Origin: Pseudoramibacter fermentans
GTDB lineage: Bacteria > Bacillota > Clostridia > Eubacteriales > Eubacteriaceae
Reading direction: 5' to 3'
Length of the DNA stretch: 64,000 nucleotides
NCBI GenBank assembly: GCA_009493725.1
Contig: VOGB01000005.1
Coordinates: 248,001-312,000 of the forward strand
Below, one piece after another: positions 16,937 through 25,690 of this stretch (positions are counted from its first letter, which is position 1; every line of letters starts with the position of its first letter). The notes below the pieces were generated by a model, which searched no databases, had not been told where the DNA came from, and saw nothing but the letters and a program-made list of their open reading frames with translations. Both the position numbers and the translations under genes were made by a program.

Positions 16937-18471
16937 TTCACAATCTCATTCTCAAGATTCAAGGTGTGCTTAAACACCCGATTGAATTTCTTCCCGCATT
17001 CGTCCAAAATCATATCCGTAAACACCGAATGTTCCTGAGACAGCACGTTAAGGGTCACCGCGTCATCGGAGATCACGCAGTTGACGTCGCGGACGACCCC
17101 GTCCATATCCCGATCTAAATATTCCGCAATCTGGAGGATCGAGCTGAACACGTCGATGATGTTGAGGTCCTGCTTGGTCAGCATCCGCGCGTATTCGGCG
17201 TCGACCTGTACCTTTTTGCCGGTGCGGTGATTCAGCGCGGAGAAGGCCGCGATCAGCATTTCTTTGTGGGTCAGGCCGTTGATTCCGGCGTTTAAGATCA
17301 AATAAAAGCTGTGCAGCTGATGGTTGGAGTACTGAATTTTGATGCCCGAATCGTGGAGCATGGCCGCCGTGCGCAGCGACTTGTCCAAGGTCCGGCTCAA
17401 TGGCAGGCCGTGAATCGGCGCCAGCTCGTTGAACAGCTTGCGGGAAATGCGGTAAACCTGGTAGGCGTGGATGCAGTTCACGTCCAGCTGGCGCGCGGTA
17501 TTAACCAGCGAATACTCGAAAACCTCCGGTATCAGATCGCCTTCGCCGTAGCCGATGGATTCGTACAAAAGCCCGTCCCGAAGCCCCGCCTTCGAGATAA
17601 TCAGCTGGTCGGAGTCGATAGCCCCCATGATTTCCATCACGGCTTGACTGGCACCGATGAAAATATCGGCCCGGGCCTTGGAAAGCCCCTTGATGTTTTT
17701 CCGTTCCTGATAATCCATCGCCGCCGTCTTTTCGCAGACCGTCTTGACGTCCTTCCGGCTCATTCTGTAATTCTGAGCGATTTCCAGCGGATAATCGGTC
17801 ATTCTGCGGTGGATGCGCCCCATATTGCGGATAGTGCCGCCGACCCCGATCACCGGGTAGTCCTTGGCTTCAGCCAGCAGCGGATACTGCGAAAAGGCGC
17901 CTTCCAAGAAAACGTGCAGCTTTTCCAGATCGGATTTTTTCGGCTTGTCGGTCAGATTGAATTTTTCAGCTAAATCGACCGCGCCGAAGGGCAGGCTCAC
18001 GCCGGCCTTCTTTTCGCGGTTTTGGATCAGCACCAGCTCCGTCGAGCCGCCGCCAATATCCATTAAAAGCCCGTCCTTGATATCGATGGTGTTCACCACG
18101 CCGAGGTAATCGTACATCGCTTCCTGTTCGCCGGGGATGACGTTGATGTCGATGTCCGCCTCTTCCTTAACCCGGCGCACAAATTCATCGCCGTTTTCCG
18201 CCTTGCGCACCGCGGCTGTCGCGGTGGCAATGACCTGATCGAGCTGGTACGCGTCGATCATCCGCCTGTAAATTTTCATCGTATTGACGCCCACGTCCAT
18301 GCGCTCTGGATCCAGCCTGCCCGTCCGCGTCATGCCTTCCCCGAGACGGACGTTGACTTTCGCGTCGTCAATCACCGAAAAATAGCCGTTTTCTTCGTGA
18401 TAAATGGCGACCACCAGGTGGACGCTGTTGGAACCGATATCGATGACCCCAATACGGTTATGTTCTTGCAT
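16933..18471 (-). CDS. ppx: Ppx/GppA family phosphatase
   Basis: The protein acts on polyphosphate and/or pppGpp. The 512 residues carry the ASKHA phosphate motif DIGSNSVHL (11-19), a second phosphate loop MDIGGGSTELV, and GVGGTIRNMGR. The C-terminal third has an HD-type domain (MLHDSGIKIQYSNHQLHS), as in longer Ppx proteins. It follows the CPBP gene by 18 bp and overlaps the HAD gene by 4 bp. Polyphosphate versus pppGpp preference cannot be decided. Confidence 0.9.
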   Translation of the reverse strand: MQEHNRIGVIDIGSNSVHLVVAIYHEENGYFSVIDDAKVNVRLGEGMTRTGRLDPERMDVGVNTMKIYRRMIDAYQLDQVIATATAAVRKAENGDEFVRRVKEEADIDINVIPGEQEAMYDYLGVVNTIDIKDGLLMDIGGGSTELVLIQNREKKAGVSLPFGAVDLAEKFNLTDKPKKSDLEKLHVFLEGAFSQYPLLAEAKDYPVIGVGGTIRNMGRIHRRMTDYPLEIAQNYRMSRKDVKTVCEKTAAMDYQERKNIKGLSKARADIFIGASQAVMEIMGAIDSDQLIISKAGLRDGLLYESIGYGEGDLIPEVFEYSLVNTARQLDVNCIHAYQVYRISRKLFNELAPIHGLPLSRTLDKSLRTAAMLHDSGIKIQYSNHQLHSFYLILNAGINGLTHKEMLIAAFSALNHRTGKKVQVDAEYARMLTKQDLNIIDVFSSILQIAEYLDRDMDGVVRDVNCVISDDAVTLNVLSQEHSVFTDMILDECGKKFNRVFKHTLNLENEIVK

Positions 18472-18489
18472 TTTACTTTCCCTTCTGGT

Positions 18490-19401
18490 TTATTTCAATA
18501 AATTAGCTCCATTACCTATTTGATCATTATACCACAAAGATCTGGTCTGAATCCCACTGTACCGCGTCTTTTGCGGGCGCAGGTAAATCGCAGCCAGCCC
18601 GACGTCAAAGGCCATCAACGCCACAGAGGAGCCAAAGCCCGGCGCAGCCGACGCGGCGGTGCCGGCAGTGGCAAGCAGAATTAATATATCCGTCAGGCTG
18701 TGGATAATCACCGGAATGACCGCGTTGCCGCTTCGCCAGTAAACCGCTCCCCAAAGCACACCAGTGCCGAAGGCCTGAATGACCTGCATCGCCGTGACCG
18801 CCAAGGATTGGCCAAAGGCATTCATCATATGCAGCGCGGCGAACAAGCCCGCGCCGATGAGTACCGTGCACCACGCGCCTCGGCAGCTGTCGGCAAAGCG
18901 CACCCGCAGCTGAGCGACCAACCCGACGCGGAAAAAAGTCTCCTCGAAAAGCCCGACCGATACACCGAACAGAACCGTTAAAATCAGTTTCTGCGGCGTT
19001 AGCGCGGCGAGATTTTTTGCGACGCCGCGAAACACCGGCGCCATCTTCGAGACGCCGTTGATCCCTTTAAACTGCTGCATCCCCTGAGGGCTGGACAGGA
19101 GGAGCAAAAGCAACAAATAGATCACGATTTTGAGCCATTCTGACCAGCTCAGCCGGATCGACGTCCCAATGCCCTTTGCGGAAAAGCCCAAGACCCTCGG
19201 CGTCCAGCCGTAAATGGCGTACAGAAAAATGAGAATCAGTGCGGACAAAATGAGCCTGAAAATAATTTCCGTTCCAATCGATTGGGGCAGCAGCCGCCCG
19301 ACGCCGAAAAACAGCGCGCTGACGGCGAAAAAATAGAGCACGGCGCCCGATAAGGGGCGTTCCCGCCAGAAGCCTTGCAAAAATCGTTTCAAATCGTTCA
19401 T
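18490..19401 (-). CDS. CPBP-family (CAAX protease/bacteriocin-processing type) membrane protein
   Basis: The 303-residue protein has about eight hydrophobic segments. The CPBP motifs are present: EETFFR (motif 1, the EExxxR signature), a histidine in ALHMMNAFGQ (motif 2) and IHSLTDIL (motif 3). The family are intramembrane proteases linked to prenyl-protein or peptide processing and self-immunity; no bacteriocin gene is visible nearby. It is first in a possible operon with ppx and the HAD gene. Confidence 0.85.
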   Translation of the reverse strand: MNDLKRFLQGFWRERPLSGAVLYFFAVSALFFGVGRLLPQSIGTEIIFRLILSALILIFLYAIYGWTPRVLGFSAKGIGTSIRLSWSEWLKIVIYLLLLLLLSSPQGMQQFKGINGVSKMAPVFRGVAKNLAALTPQKLILTVLFGVSVGLFEETFFRVGLVAQLRVRFADSCRGAWCTVLIGAGLFAALHMMNAFGQSLAVTAMQVIQAFGTGVLWGAVYWRSGNAVIPVIIHSLTDILILLATAGTAASAAPGFGSSVALMAFDVGLAAIYLRPQKTRYSGIQTRSLWYNDQIGNGANLLK

Positions 19402-19415
19402 CCTTATCTGCTTTC

Positions 19416-19447
19416 TAAAAAAGGACCCTCGACGATCGAAGGTCCTG
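19416..19447 (-). terminator. Terminator after the EF-G paralog
   Basis: AGGACC-T-TCGA and TCGA-G-GGTCCT form a stem with one mismatch and a 3-nt loop, followed by six U residues on the minus strand, 17 nt past the stop codon. Confidence 0.8.
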
Positions 19448-19463
19448 TGTTTAAGCTTATTTT

Positions 19464-21593
19464 TTATTTTTTCTTTTTGTCTTTTTTGCCCTTTTCTTTC
19501 TTGGTGCCTTTTTCTTCAACGGCACCGCCATTGGCGTCTGCGATGACTTTTTCTGCGACGCTCGCCGGCGCTTCTTCGTAACGGGCAAAGGCCATTTCAA
19601 ATTCGCCGCGGGCCTGGGTCATCGAGCGCAGCTCAGTCGCGTATTTTTCCAATTCAGACAGCGGCGCTTCCGCGGTGATCACCTGGAGTCCGCCGACAGA
19701 AGGTTCCATCCCCATGATGCGGCCGCGTTTCTTGTTCAAGTCGCCCATAACGTCGCCCATGTATTCTTCCGGCACGGTGATCTTCAGGCTGTAAATCGGT
19801 TCGAGAATGACCGGGTTCGCCTTCTTCATCCCTTCGCGGTACGCCAGCGCGGCGGCCATCTTGAAGGACATTTCGTCGGAATCCACCGGGTGATAGGAGC
19901 CGTCGTACAGCGTGGCCTGAACGCCGGTGACCGGATAGCCGGCCAGCACGCCGTGCTGCATACATTCTTCGAGGCCCTTTTCAACCGCCGGGATAAAGTT
20001 GCGCGGTACGGCCCCGCCGACGACCTTGTCGACAAAGCGGAAATCGTCGTTCGGGTCCGGCATCGGTTCAAATTTGACAAAGACGTGACCGTACTGGCCG
20101 CTGCCGCCGGACTGTTTCTTGTGTTTGCCTTCGGCGTCCGCGCTCTTCTTGATGGTTTCGCGGTACGGCACCTTCATCGGAGAGAGCTCGACGTCGACGT
20201 CGAATTTCTGTTTCAGTTTATTGGAAATGATTTCCAGCTGCATTTCGCCGATGCCGGAAATGACGGTTTGTTTCGTTTCCTTGTTGCGGGTCACCGTGAT
20301 GGTCGGGTCTTCTTCGATCAGGCGGTGCAGCCCGGTGGAGAGCTTGTCAATGCTGCCCTTGTCCTTCGCGTCGATCGCCATCGAAATCACCGGTTTCGGG
20401 AAGTCAATCGGCGGGTAGACGATCGGGTCGGCCGGATCGCAAAGGGTATCGCCGGTCTTGACGTCGGTGAGCTTGCTGAAGGCGCCGATGTCGCCGGCGA
20501 CCAGGCTGTCGACTTCGATCTGCTTGTTGCCGCGCAGCACGTAAATGTGGTTGGCCTTTGCCTTCACATCCTGATTGGCGTCGATGATTTCGGTGTCGCT
20601 GTTCAGCGTCCCGCCCATGACCTTAAAGATCGAGAGCTTGCCGACGAACGGGTCGACGACGGTTTTGAAGACACGGGCTGAGAACGGCGCTTCGCTCGAA
20701 ATCTGACGTTCGATTTCCTTGGAATCCCGCGGGTCGATGCCATCGACATCGTTGCCTTCGTCCGGAGACGGCAGGTAGTCGATGATCATATTTTCAATGG
20801 TTTCAACCCCAATGTTCTGAACCGCCGACGCGGACATCACCGGAACCAAATCGCCGGCGAGCACGCCCTGGCGCAAGCCGTGGTGAATTTCTTCGGTGGT
20901 CAGTTCTTCGCCGTCGAAGTATTTTTCCATCAGGTCTTCTGAGGTCTGGGCCACCGATTCCATGATCATTTCACGATAAGGTTCCAGCACTTTGATCAGC
21001 TCCGCCGGCACTTCGGCGTCAAAACAGCGGTTGTCCTTTCTTTCGCGGCCCGTCATATCGACAATATTGACGACGCCGCGCATTTCGCTGCCTTCGCCCC
21101 AAGGCTGGATAAACGGCACGATTTTGTTGCCAAAGGACGCCTTGAGTTCTTCGACGACTTTGCTGATTTTAGCGTTTTCGCGGTCGATTTTATTGACGAC
21201 GATGAATGCCGGCACGTCGACCTTCTTCAGCATGTCGATGGCCTTTTCGGTGCCGACCTGAACGCCAGCCAAGGCATCGACGACAATGATAATGGCATCG
21301 GCGACTTCGAGAGCCGCCGCCGATTCCCCTACGAAATCAAAGTAACCCGGCGTGTCGATAATATTGAGCTTATGCCCGCCGTATTCAATTGGAATCACCG
21401 AGGAAGAAATTGAAAACATTCTTCTCTTTTCTTCATCGTCAAAGTCAGAAAGCGTATTGCCTTCATCAATGCGGCCCATACGGTCGATTGCGCCGGCGTT
21501 AAAAGCCATCGCTTCGACGAGTGAGGTCTTCCCACTGCCACCATGACCGAGAAGCAAAATGTTGCGAATGTTTTTTGTCGGATAATTTTTCAT
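19464..21593 (-). CDS. Elongation factor G paralog (FusA2-like GTPase)
   Basis: The 709-residue translational GTPase has G1 GHGGSGKTS (17-25), G3 DTPGYFDF, G4 NKID and the EF-G domain II-V layout, ending with the domain V motif KKRGRIMGMEP. The catalytic G3 histidine of standard EF-G is tyrosine here (DTPGY), which marks the divergent FusA2-type subfamily rather than the housekeeping translocase. A lysine-rich tail (KKEKGKKDKKKK) closes the protein. Members may act in recycling or in ribosome protection under stress; the role is not established. It has its own promoter (21634-21662) and terminator. Confidence 0.9.
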   Translation of the reverse strand: MKNYPTKNIRNILLLGHGGSGKTSLVEAMAFNAGAIDRMGRIDEGNTLSDFDDEEKRRMFSISSSVIPIEYGGHKLNIIDTPGYFDFVGESAAALEVADAIIIVVDALAGVQVGTEKAIDMLKKVDVPAFIVVNKIDRENAKISKVVEELKASFGNKIVPFIQPWGEGSEMRGVVNIVDMTGRERKDNRCFDAEVPAELIKVLEPYREMIMESVAQTSEDLMEKYFDGEELTTEEIHHGLRQGVLAGDLVPVMSASAVQNIGVETIENMIIDYLPSPDEGNDVDGIDPRDSKEIERQISSEAPFSARVFKTVVDPFVGKLSIFKVMGGTLNSDTEIIDANQDVKAKANHIYVLRGNKQIEVDSLVAGDIGAFSKLTDVKTGDTLCDPADPIVYPPIDFPKPVISMAIDAKDKGSIDKLSTGLHRLIEEDPTITVTRNKETKQTVISGIGEMQLEIISNKLKQKFDVDVELSPMKVPYRETIKKSADAEGKHKKQSGGSGQYGHVFVKFEPMPDPNDDFRFVDKVVGGAVPRNFIPAVEKGLEECMQHGVLAGYPVTGVQATLYDGSYHPVDSDEMSFKMAAALAYREGMKKANPVILEPIYSLKITVPEEYMGDVMGDLNKKRGRIMGMEPSVGGLQVITAEAPLSELEKYATELRSMTQARGEFEMAFARYEEAPASVAEKVIADANGGAVEEKGTKKEKGKKDKKKK

Positions 21594-21633
21594 AATCTTC
21601 CTCCTGAAACTGTTTAGTAAGTCTATTTATTTA

Positions 21634-21662
21634 ATTTTAACCAATATTGAGATTGTTTTCAA
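21634..21662 (-). promoter_or_regulatory. Promoter of the EF-G paralog gene
   Basis: On the minus strand TTGAAA (21662-21657) and TAAAAT (21639-21634) are 17 bp apart, each with five of six consensus bases. The start codon follows 40 bp downstream with AGGAGGAAG before it. Confidence 0.75.
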
Positions 21663-21734
21663 CCTGTAAAGCTTTCAAAAATGTAAAGGTTATGCAAAAG
21701 ACCACAATTAATCGGTTTTTATCATATTTTTCGC

Positions 21735-21765
21735 AAATAAAAAAGCTGCGGGATTTCCGCAGCTC
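21735..21765 (-). terminator. Terminator after the DUF948 gene
   Basis: AGCTGCGG and CCGCAGCT form a perfect 8-bp stem with a 5-nt loop and a trailing TTTTTATTT on the minus strand. It ends the ptsI-ptsH-ytxH-DUF948 transcript. Confidence 0.85.
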
Positions 21766-21785
21766 TGTTGTGTTGAAAACTTTAA

Positions 21786-22124
21786 TTATTTGGCACTTGC
21801 CTTTTTCTTCCGCTTGGGCAGGCCGACCCGGCGCTTTTTCTTACTCCGCCCGAAGACGCTCTGAAGCTTCGTCAGGGTGTCGCTGAGGGGCTCGATCACA
21901 CCTTCCTTGACCGTATCCACTGAGGTCTTAGCGTCGGTGACCATCGCGTCCGCGTTGTCAATAATATTCGTAATTTTTTCTGCATTGTCGTCCAGCAGGC
22001 TGTTGATTTTTTCCATCGTCCTGCGCGTTTCGACGATCAGCCCGATCAAATAAACGACCAGGAAGAGAATCGAAACGGCGATGATGATCCAAAAAACAGC
22101 CGACAGCGGTATCATCTGATTCAT
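21786..22124 (-). CDS. DUF948-type membrane-anchored protein
   Basis: A 112-residue protein with one N-terminal membrane segment (about residues 9-30), then a helical, coiled-coil-like stretch (TRRTMEKINSLLDDNAEKITNI...) and a very basic C-terminus (KKKRRVG...KRKKKASAK). This matches DUF948 proteins, which in Firmicutes often lie beside YtxH genes and are viewed as envelope or general-stress proteins. Its start overlaps the YtxH stop by 4 bp. Confidence 0.8.
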   Translation of the reverse strand: MNQMIPLSAVFWIIIAVSILFLVVYLIGLIVETRRTMEKINSLLDDNAEKITNIIDNADAMVTDAKTSVDTVKEGVIEPLSDTLTKLQSVFGRSKKKRRVGLPKRKKKASAK

Positions 22125-22507
22125 TCGGCCGCCTCTTCTTCGTCCGAATCTGCTTCCGCTTCAGATGCGTCTTCTTCGTCCTGAAGCACATCGTTGAATT
22201 CTTCTTCGAAATCGTCAAATTCGTCGTCAACATCCTGTTCGATGTCGTTGATTTTATCTTCGATTTCGCTGCGGTATTGATTGACGCGGTCGGTCAGGGT
22301 GTCGGTCGCGTCCTGAATCTGGTTTTTCAGGCTGTGGCCGTATTCCTTCACCTGATCGTGCAGGTCGTCCCATCTTTCCTTCGCGCCGCTCGCGATACTG
22401 GTCCGCAAATCATCACCCGTCGATGGGGCGAAAAGCAGCGCTGCCGCCGCGCCGATCACAGCACCCGCGAATATACCACCGATGAAATAAGATTCTTTGT
22501 TAGCCAT
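22121..22507 (-). CDS. YtxH-domain protein
   Basis: The 128-residue protein begins with the YtxH hallmark: a Gly/Ala-rich membrane segment (GGIFAGAVIGAAAALLFAP, about 10-28) followed by a GxxxR helical region. A long, highly acidic C-terminal tail follows. B. subtilis YtxH is a general stress protein. The start is the ATG at 22507 behind AGGAG; longer in-frame reading upstream would have no such site. It overlaps the DUF948 gene. Confidence 0.82.
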   Translation of the reverse strand: MANKESYFIGGIFAGAVIGAAAALLFAPSTGDDLRTSIASGAKERWDDLHDQVKEYGHSLKNQIQDATDTLTDRVNQYRSEIEDKINDIEQDVDDEFDDFEEEFNDVLQDEEDASEAEADSDEEEAAE

Positions 22508-22594
22508 TGCAATTCTCCTTGAAGTATAGTCTTTAAAAAATTTTAGAATGCCAATCTTAATTGCCGCTTTAGGCCAGTCGAGCATTCAAAGGCA

Positions 22595-22864
22595 TTATTC
22601 TTCTTCTTCGAAGCCGCTTTCGACCAGTTCCACCAGCGTGTCGACCGCTTCGTCTTCGTCGTCGCCGTTGGCTTCGATCGTAATCGTCGTCCCTTGGCCG
22701 ATGCCGCCGGACATGAGCCCCATAATGCTTTTTGCGTTGAGCCGGGTGTCGCCGTAAATGACGTCGATATCGGATTCAAACTGTCCCGCTTCCGAGACAA
22801 AGATCGACGCCGCTCTCGCGTGAAGCCCTGCCTTATTGGTCACTGTTACTTGTTTTCTTTTCAT
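22595..22864 (-). CDS. ptsH: HPr phosphocarrier protein
   Basis: HPr passes phosphate from Enzyme I to sugar-specific EIIA proteins. The 89 residues have His15 in AGLHARAA (phosphorylated by EI) and Ser46 in KSIMGLMS (target of HPr kinase in Firmicutes), so both catalytic and regulatory sites are kept. The tail is acidic (FEEEE). It lies 30 bp after ptsI, the reverse of the common ptsH-ptsI order. No EII permease is near. Confidence 0.93.
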   Translation of the reverse strand: MKRKQVTVTNKAGLHARAASIFVSEAGQFESDIDVIYGDTRLNAKSIMGLMSGGIGQGTTITIEANGDDEDEAVDTLVELVESGFEEEE

Positions 22865-22893
22865 GCGCTTTTCCCCTTTCGTGATGCTTCACA

Positions 22894-24630
22894 TTACATG
22901 GTCTGGATGCCAAGTTCCTTCAGCGTATCCTGAACGTACTGACGGATTTCTGTGCCAGTCTGCATCGTCATCGCCTTGTCGGCGACGGCCTTTGCCTGTT
23001 CGAAGCTGACAGAACGGATAATTTTCTTAACCTGCGGAATGGACGACGCGCTCATCGAGAATTCGTCGAGCCCGAGTCCAAGCAGAATCAGCGCCGCCAC
23101 CGGATCGCCGGCCATTTCGCCGCACATCCCGGTGAATTTCCCCGGTTTGTTGTGAGACTGGGTGATGACATTTTTCACCAGCCGCAGGATTGCCGGATGC
23201 AGCGGATCGTACAGGTAAGAGACGTTCTGGTTCATGCGGTCCACCGCCAGGGTGTACTGGCACAAATCGTTGGTCCCGATGGAGAAGAAGTCGACTTCGT
23301 CGGCGATGATATCCGCGGTGATCGCCGCAGACGGAATTTCCACCATGATCCCCGTTTCAAGGTCGTGATCGTAATCGACGCCTTCCGCGTCCAGTTCCTG
23401 CATGCATTCCTTGAGAATGGCCTTGGCCTGGCGCACTTCGTCGACGTTGCCGATCATCGGGAACATGACGCGGGTCTTGCCAAAGGCTGAGGCTCTCAGA
23501 ATCGCCCGAAGCTGCGTCTTGAACATGTCTGGCTTGGAGAGGCACAGACGGATAGCTCTGAGCCCCAGGAACGGGTTCATTTCTTCTTCTAACGGCAGGT
23601 ACGGCAGCTTTTTGTCGCCGCCGATATCCAGGGTTCTAATGATGACGCCTTCGCCGTCCTTGAATTGTTCGATGACGGTTTTGTACGCGGCGAACTGCTT
23701 GTCTTCCGTCGGCATTTCGTCGGAATTCATGTACAGGAATTCGCTGCGGTACAGGCCGACGCCCTTGCCGCCGTTGCGGACGACCCCTTCGACATCCTTC
23801 GGGCTGCCGATGTTGGCCACGACTTTGACCTTGTGGCCGTCTGTGGTTTCCGCATCCTGATCCTTGAGTTCAGCCAGTTCGGCCATGTAGGCTTCAAAGG
23901 CCTTTTGTTTTTCTTTGTATTCGGCCAGTTCTTCGTCGGTCGGGTCGACGATTGCTTCGCCGGTGCTGCCGTCGACGATGATGATTTCGCCGGTCTTTGC
24001 CGTCTTGGTGATGTCCTGAAGGCCGAGAATCGCCGGGATTTCCAGACTTCTGGCCATGATCGCAGTGTGGGAGGTGCGGCTGCCGATGTCGGTCGCAAAG
24101 CCCTTGACGTGAACCTTGTCCATCGTCGCCGTGTCAGACGGTGCCAAATCTTCCGCGACGATGACTGCATCTTCGTCCAAATGGGAAATATCCATGATTT
24201 CGATGCCCATCAGGTTGCGCAGCAGCCGATCGCCGACATCCTGAATGTCCGCGGCACGCCCTTTAAAATACGGATCGTCCATCGCGTCAAACATCGCGTA
24301 GAACTGATCGACGACGGCTTTTGTCGCCGCTTCCGCATTGATCTTGTCGTTTTCGATCGATTGAGTGATCGCACCGACAAATTCAGGGTCTTCGAGGAAC
24401 ATGCTGTGGGCGTCGAAAATTGCCGCTTCTTCCTCGCTCATTTCGCTGGCGGTTTTTTCCTTCAGCGTATTGAGCTGATCCTTGCTCTTTGCCACCGCGG
24501 CGTTAAAGCGGTCCAGTTCCGCCTGAACGTCGTCAATCGACTGCTGAACCACCGTCAGTTCCTGCTTGACGTAAACGATCGCCCGAGCGATGGCAATCCC
24601 CGGCGACGCGTTAATTCCTTTTTTCAACAT
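22894..24630 (-). CDS. ptsI: PTS Enzyme I (phosphoenolpyruvate-protein phosphotransferase)
   Basis: Enzyme I takes phosphate from PEP to HPr. The 578-residue length is standard. The active-site His188 lies in GSRTSHTAIMARS, and the PEP-binding barrel shows TLDIGGDKKLPY, NPFLGLRAIR and GMCGEMAGD. The start is the ATG at 24630, 9 nt after GGGAGG; the six-residue extension upstream is ignored. It follows recR by 33 bp, so it may share the dnaX-ybaB-recR transcript. Confidence 0.95.
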   Translation of the reverse strand: MLKKGINASPGIAIARAIVYVKQELTVVQQSIDDVQAELDRFNAAVAKSKDQLNTLKEKTASEMSEEEAAIFDAHSMFLEDPEFVGAITQSIENDKINAEAATKAVVDQFYAMFDAMDDPYFKGRAADIQDVGDRLLRNLMGIEIMDISHLDEDAVIVAEDLAPSDTATMDKVHVKGFATDIGSRTSHTAIMARSLEIPAILGLQDITKTAKTGEIIIVDGSTGEAIVDPTDEELAEYKEKQKAFEAYMAELAELKDQDAETTDGHKVKVVANIGSPKDVEGVVRNGGKGVGLYRSEFLYMNSDEMPTEDKQFAAYKTVIEQFKDGEGVIIRTLDIGGDKKLPYLPLEEEMNPFLGLRAIRLCLSKPDMFKTQLRAILRASAFGKTRVMFPMIGNVDEVRQAKAILKECMQELDAEGVDYDHDLETGIMVEIPSAAITADIIADEVDFFSIGTNDLCQYTLAVDRMNQNVSYLYDPLHPAILRLVKNVITQSHNKPGKFTGMCGEMAGDPVAALILLGLGLDEFSMSASSIPQVKKIIRSVSFEQAKAVADKAMTMQTGTEIRQYVQDTLKELGIQTM

Positions 24631-24663
24631 CGTGTAAACCTCCCTCAATTGTTCAATTATTCG

Positions 24664-25263
24664 TTATATCTGTTTGCGGCCTTCAAAGGCCTTGATCAAT
24701 GTCACTTCATCCGTGTATTCCACATCAGCGCCAATGGGAATGCCCTTTGCCAACCGAGTCACCTGAATGCCCGCCGGCGTAATCAAATTGCTTAGATAAA
24801 CCGCGGTGGCCTCGCCCTCCGGCGTCGGATTGGTCGCCATGATCACTTCCTTCACCGCTTGGTCGTTGAGCCGCTTGATCAGCTCCCGCGCCCGAATATC
24901 CTGAGGACCGACGCCCTCCAGCGGCGAAATGACGCCGTGCAGCACGTGATACAGGCCGTTGTACTCGCGGGTGCGCTCAATCGCGTAGACATCGCGGGTG
25001 TGCTCGACCACGCAGATCACTGAGCGGTCCCGGTTTGGATCAGAACAAATGTCGCAGGTGTCCTTATCCGTAATGGAAAAGCAGACCGGGCACAGATGCA
25101 CCTTGTCCTTGACTGTGACCAGGGCGTCCGCCAATGCGGTGATGTCGTCCTTCGGAGCGTCAATCAGGTGAAAGGCCAGCCGCTGTGCCGTCTTTTCGCC
25201 GATGCCCGGCAGCTTCGTCAGCTCGCCGACCAGCCGGTCGATCGATTCTGGATAAACACTCAA
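24664..25263 (-). CDS. recR: Recombination mediator protein RecR
   Basis: RecR works with RecF/RecO to load RecA at gaps. The 199 residues contain the helix-hairpin-helix LPGIGEKTAQRLAFH, the zinc finger CPVC...CDIC and the Toprim region (VICVVEHTRDVYAIE...TNPTPEGEATAVYL). The start codon is TTG, directly abutting the ybaB stop (TGATTG), so translation probably depends on ribosomes finishing ybaB. dnaX-ybaB-recR is a classic Firmicute arrangement. Confidence 0.95.
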   Translation of the reverse strand: MSVYPESIDRLVGELTKLPGIGEKTAQRLAFHLIDAPKDDITALADALVTVKDKVHLCPVCFSITDKDTCDICSDPNRDRSVICVVEHTRDVYAIERTREYNGLYHVLHGVISPLEGVGPQDIRARELIKRLNDQAVKEVIMATNPTPEGEATAVYLSNLITPAGIQVTRLAKGIPIGADVEYTDEVTLIKAFEGRKQI

Positions 25264-25614
25264 TCAGGACAACCCCGGAATGTTGATGCCTTGGGTCAGT
25301 TGCCCCATCTGATCGCTGGTCAGGGCGTCGACCTGTGTGCCCGCTTCGTTGACTGCCGCGACGATCAGGTCTTCGAGCATTTCAATATCGTCTTCGTCGA
25401 TGACGTCCGGATCGATGTGCACGGCTTTGACGCGCTTCGCGCCGTCCATTGTCACGGTCACGGCGCCGCCGCCGGCGGTTCCCTGAACTTCCTGTTCTTC
25501 AAGATTCGCCTGGGCCTGGGCCATTTCGCTCTGCATTTTCTGGAGCTGCTTCATCATATTTTTCTGATTCATCTTGCCGCCGCCCCGTGGCGCGCGTCTT
25601 TTCATTTTTCCCAT
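25264..25614 (-). CDS. YbaB/EbfC nucleoid-associated protein
   Basis: The 116-residue DNA-binding protein has the family core: an N-terminal helix rich in Met, Gln and Lys (MMKQLQKMQSEMAQAQ), then VTVTMDGAKRVKAVHIDPDVI and a C-terminal helix. A basic, Gly-rich extension (MGKMKRRAPRGGGK) precedes it. AAAGGAGAAATCA stands before the ATG at 25614. It lies between dnaX and recR. Confidence 0.93.
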   Translation of the reverse strand: MGKMKRRAPRGGGKMNQKNMMKQLQKMQSEMAQAQANLEEQEVQGTAGGGAVTVTMDGAKRVKAVHIDPDVIDEDDIEMLEDLIVAAVNEAGTQVDALTSDQMGQLTQGINIPGLS

Positions 25615-25690
25615 TGATTTCTCCTTTGATGTTCCTTTTCATTATACCATGTTTATGTTCAAGACTTCATCATTTTTTGTAAATATTCTT

